This document shows, piece after piece, positions 7,063 to 9,084 of a DNA stretch of 9,084 bases. Position 1 is the stretch's first letter, and each line of letters starts with the position of its first letter. The position numbers and the translations under genes are program-made. Source of the stretch: an uncultured Gammaproteobacteria bacterium (GTDB lineage: Bacteria; Pseudomonadota; Gammaproteobacteria; CAIUAS01); contig CAIUAS010000171.1 of the NCBI GenBank assembly GCA_903897205.1, positions 1-9,084 on the forward strand, read 5' to 3'. The notes under the pieces were generated by a model. It made no database searches and was not told the DNA's origin. It saw only the letters and a list, made by a program, of their open reading frames with translations.

Positions 7063-7449
7063 TTATATGGCGCTTAAGCGCATGGCCATTATAAAACCAA
7101 GCCAGGTGGCTAATAGGCAAAGGGCCACGCTTAATAAGATGTTTAGCAGTGCACGAAGGAAGTGGCCGTTGAGAAAAAGATAAAAAGTTTCGAAAGAAAA
7201 AGCCGAAAATGTCGTATACCCTCCCATTAGGCCCACTAGTAATAGGCTACGTAAATGGCCGGAAGAATCACTGAAACGCGCTAAAATAAGGATGGTTAAA
7301 AATCCCATTATTCCCGAACCTATTACATTAACAATTAAAGTTCCGTATGGGAAATCGCGGCTTACCATGGCATACACGCCATTAGCAGTAAGATAACGTA
7401 AGATGGAACCGATGGCGCCGCCGATAGCAATTAATAATAAATTAATCAA
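7063..7449 (-). CDS. crcB: Fluoride ion channel CrcB/Fluc
   Basis: This is a 128-aa inner-membrane protein of the CrcB/Fluc family, a dual-topology dimeric channel that exports fluoride. Four hydrophobic segments are visible (about 2-22, 36-58, 68-92, 98-124). Family signatures are present: GG-IGS-LRY (10-19), GTLIVN (36-41, with pore Asn41) and GGYTTFSAFSFE (76-87), which carries the Phe-box residues F81 and F84. Length matches the usual 120-130 aa. The start is a TTG (7449-7447): an in-frame TAG lies four codons upstream, no ATG or GTG precedes the conserved N-terminus, and AGGAGA stands five bases before the TTG. It is divergent from proC. The leader does not show the conserved blocks of the fluoride riboswitch. 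The gene ends 159 bases before the c-di-GMP gene. Confidence 0.94.
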   Translation of the reverse strand: MINLLLIAIGGAIGSILRYLTANGVYAMVSRDFPYGTLIVNVIGSGIMGFLTILILARFSDSSGHLRSLLLVGLMGGYTTFSAFSFETFYLFLNGHFLRALLNILLSVALCLLATWLGFIMAMRLSAI

Positions 7450-7575
7450 TGATATCTCCTATTTGACTATTATTCTGTTAGCCTATGTCGGCACTGATAT
7501 TAACAAAGATTTGCTCTTTTTATTAGGATTAATAAAGTGGTAAAGTGAATTTACCTCACTAGCGGGAGTTGGATC
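7450..7575. promoter_or_regulatory. Divergent crcB/proC promoter region
   Basis: This 126-base AT-rich gap separates two divergent genes, so it should contain a promoter in each direction. I could not pick convincing -35/-10 pairs. On the plus strand, TTGCTC (7511-7516) and TAAAGT (7541-7546) are partial matches without correct mutual spacing. The proC ribosome site GGGAG (7564-7568) lies seven bases before its ATG. No riboswitch or clear operator was recognised. Confidence 0.4.
7455..7460 (-). promoter_or_regulatory. crcB: Ribosome binding site that fixes the crcB TTG start
   Basis: AGGAGA on the minus strand stands five bases before the TTG codon at 7449 and directly after an in-frame TAG. 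It is the only good ribosome site in the region and supports the rare start codon. Confidence 0.7.
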
Positions 7576-8388
7576 ATGCAAGAAGTAACGATTGGTTTTA
7601 TTGGCAGTGGTAATATGGGGCAGGGAATTATCGGCGGTTTGTTAGCCAGTGGTTATGAGCCAGCTAAAATTTGGGCGAGCGATCCTCAAGCAGAAAAACT
7701 AGCAGAATTACGGGCTCATTTTGCAATTAACACCTCGCCGGATAACCAGGTGGTGGCGCAGAAGGCGGATGTATTGGTCTTGGCCGTAAAGCCGCAAGCC
7801 GCAGAATCAGTGCTCAGTGAATTGGCGGCCGTAGTACAAACCAAAAAGCCATTAGTGCTATCCATTATGGCGGGTATTCGAGAGGCGAGTTTATCCCAGT
7901 GGCTGGGAGGTGAAGTAGCGGTTGTGCGTTGCATGCCAAATACGCCGGCCTTAATTGGTTGCGGCGCCACTGGCTTGCATGCCAATTTAATGGTTAATGA
8001 AAAGCAAAAGAATCAGGCGGAATCGATTATGCGATCAGTTGGCGTTACCGTTTGGCTTGAAGTGGAAAATCAATTAGATGCAGTAACCGCCTTATCCGGT
8101 AGCGGTCCTGCTTATTTTTTTCGCATCATGGAAGTGATGGAACAAACCGGTATTGAATTAGGTTTGCCGCAAGCAGTAGCACATTTATTAACATTGCAAA
8201 CAGCATTAGGGGCAGCACGGATGGCTTTGGAAAGTGAAACTAGTTTAATTAACTTGCGTCAGCGGGTCACATCGCCCAACGGTACTACCGAGCGCGCCTT
8301 AACCGTATTGGAAGAAGGAGGTATCGCTGATTTATTTGCGCAAGCACTGCAAGCGGCGAAAGCGCGCGCAGAAGAATTAGCAAATTAA
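7576..8388 (+). CDS. proC: Pyrroline-5-carboxylate reductase
   Basis: This is a 270-aa cytoplasmic enzyme that reduces 1-pyrroline-5-carboxylate to proline with NAD(P)H, the last step of proline synthesis. The N-terminal Rossmann fold opens with IGFIGSGNMG (GxGxxG at 10-15). The block VRCMPNTPALIGCGATGL (117-134) follows. The C-terminal dimerisation domain carries the ProC signature, with LSGSGPAYFF (173-182) and RQRVTSPNGTTERAL (228-242). Length and order match the family (about 270 aa). The start is the ATG at 7576 with GGGAG seven bases upstream. The stop TAA is followed at once by TGA. In many gammaproteobacteria proC lies in a yggS-proC-yggT cluster; here yggS is absent on the left, replaced by divergent crcB, while yggT follows. 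It probably heads the proC-yggT transcript. Confidence 0.97.
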   Translation: MQEVTIGFIGSGNMGQGIIGGLLASGYEPAKIWASDPQAEKLAELRAHFAINTSPDNQVVAQKADVLVLAVKPQAAESVLSELAAVVQTKKPLVLSIMAGIREASLSQWLGGEVAVVRCMPNTPALIGCGATGLHANLMVNEKQKNQAESIMRSVGVTVWLEVENQLDAVTALSGSGPAYFFRIMEVMEQTGIELGLPQAVAHLLTLQTALGAARMALESETSLINLRQRVTSPNGTTERALTVLEEGGIADLFAQALQAAKARAEELAN

Positions 8389-8456
8389 TGAGTACCGCAG
8401 CGACAGGGCCCCGGGCCACCGACAGCAAGCCGCTAAATTTTGAATATAAATTTTAA
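8388..8456 (+). CDS. Possible 22-codon ORF overlapping the proC stop
   Basis: An ATG shares its A with the proC stop (TAATG) and opens a 22-codon frame ending at TAA (8454-8456), twelve bases before the yggT ATG. It could allow ribosomes to pass from proC to yggT. Its first two thirds use GC-rich codons (CCC, CGG, GCC, ACC, CCG) unlike the AT-rich genes around it, and the peptide has no recognised similarity. It may be chance within a GC-rich non-coding patch; I include it as doubtful. Confidence 0.2.
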   Translation: MSTAATGPRATDSKPLNFEYKF

Positions 8457-8468
8457 GAGAAAAGTTAC

Positions 8469-9050
8469 ATGAATATAGTAGACAATGCAGGCTTATTTTT
8501 AATTTCATCCGTTTTTGATATTTATATTTTTATCGTAATGCTGCGAATTATGTTGCAGTGGGTCAGTGCGGATTTTACCAATCCAGTTTTTAAGTTTGTA
8601 GTGAGATTAACTAACTTACCGCTAAGCCCTATGCGCCGCGTGATTCCAATTTTACACGGCATTGATATTGCCGCGATTATTTTATTGGTTTTGCTAGAAT
8701 TCATTAAACTTTTCATTTTGGTGTGGATTCAAATTGCAGGTATGCCAACCTTAGGCGGATTAATTGTGTTGGCTTTTGCGGAAATATTGGGCCAGGGTCT
8801 TAATATATTTTTCTATGCTATTTTAGCGCTCGCTATTTTAAGTTGGTTTAGCCCCTTAGCGCATAGCCCTATTATTGATACTTTACACCGTCTCAGTAAT
8901 CCTTTATTAAGGCCCGTGCAACGAATATTGCCTTATGTCGCAGGATTTGATTTGTCCCCTATCCCGGTATTAATCGGGTTAAAATTATTAACTATTTTAA
9001 TTGTGATGCCATTAATGCGAATTGGAATCGGCTTAGCATTAGGAACTTAA
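8469..9050 (+). CDS. yggT: YggT family integral membrane protein
   Basis: This 193-aa inner-membrane protein has two tandem YggT repeats. Repeat 1 (about 10-85) contains LRIMLQWVSADFTNPVFKF and LPLSPMRRVIP. Repeat 2 (about 112-190) contains AILSWFSPLAHSPIIDTLH and NPLLRPVQRILP. Each repeat has hydrophobic helices flanking a conserved N-P-(L/V)-R-(P/R)-(V/I) segment. Length is close to E. coli YggT (188 aa). The molecular function of the family is not settled; roles in osmotic tolerance and envelope or cell-division processes have been suggested for relatives. It follows proC by 80 bases, as in many gammaproteobacteria. The ATG at 8469 has only a weak AAGAGA eight bases upstream. The stop TAA abuts the next ATG, so the operon continues. 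Confidence 0.93.
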   Translation: MNIVDNAGLFLISSVFDIYIFIVMLRIMLQWVSADFTNPVFKFVVRLTNLPLSPMRRVIPILHGIDIAAIILLVLLEFIKLFILVWIQIAGMPTLGGLIVLAFAEILGQGLNIFFYAILALAILSWFSPLAHSPIIDTLHRLSNPLLRPVQRILPYVAGFDLSPIPVLIGLKLLTILIVMPLMRIGIGLALGT

Positions 9051-9084
9051 ATGAAATTAATTAACAGTAAGCTGGTATTAACAC
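9051..9084 (+). CDS. Start of the next operon gene, cut by window end
   Basis: An ATG directly follows the yggT stop codon, with AGGA six bases upstream inside the yggT end, and the frame stays open to the window edge (MKLINSKLVLT). Position and ribosome site favour a real, coupled gene. In several gammaproteobacteria yggT is followed by yggU (DUF167), whose short N-terminus often contains a similar hydrophobic strand. Eleven residues are too few to assign it, and other genes such as metX also occupy this place in some genomes. Confidence 0.5.
   Translation, partial: MKLINSKLVLT

Noticed and set aside
7450..7575. Fluoride riboswitch upstream of crcB
   Set aside because: The leader lacks the conserved GATGG-GTTC and CTGATG-type blocks on the crcB strand; only a covariance search could exclude a divergent form.

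Overview
This window looks like ordinary chromosome from a low-GC gammaproteobacterium. The protein families (PbpC, RecQ, TrhO, CrcB, ProC, YggT) and the proC-yggT order point there. The AT-rich third codon positions would suit the Legionella/Coxiella side of that class, but that placement is inference. I see no phage genes, transposases, CRISPR arrays, tRNAs or rRNAs, and no convincing undescribed multi-gene system. The most interesting signals are small and lie between genes.

Layout. A plus-strand gene enters from the left edge: the 3' part of pbpC, a class A penicillin-binding protein (1-809). It converges on a long run of minus-strand genes. Read in transcription order, these are crcB (fluoride channel, 7449-7063), a membrane PAS-GGDEF-EAL cyclic-di-GMP protein (6903-4579), trhO (tRNA uridine hydroxylase, 4515-3688), an HD-domain phosphohydrolase whose ATG overlaps the trhO stop (3688-3047), and recQ (2815-965). 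Divergent from crcB, on the plus strand, are proC (7576-8388), yggT (8469-9050) and the first codons of another gene at 9051 that runs off the right edge.

How the parts relate. The trhO-HD pair is a tight, probably translationally coupled unit. The GGDEF-EAL gene has its own plausible promoter and strong ribosome site. proC, yggT and the gene at 9051 look like one operon. The other neighbours are housekeeping functions without an obvious common pathway.

Unusual points. (1) The gap between the HD gene and recQ holds a decayed copy of an internal piece of trhO, including a 28-base exact repeat exactly 1000 bases from its source. (2) The trhO leader is an imperfect inverted repeat that would fold the ribosome site into a stem ending next to the AUG. 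(3) A GC-rich patch with a possible 22-codon ORF lies between proC and yggT. (4) A 12-base perfect palindrome sits inside the predicted promoter spacer of the c-di-GMP gene. No gene-free stretch exceeds 300 bases.
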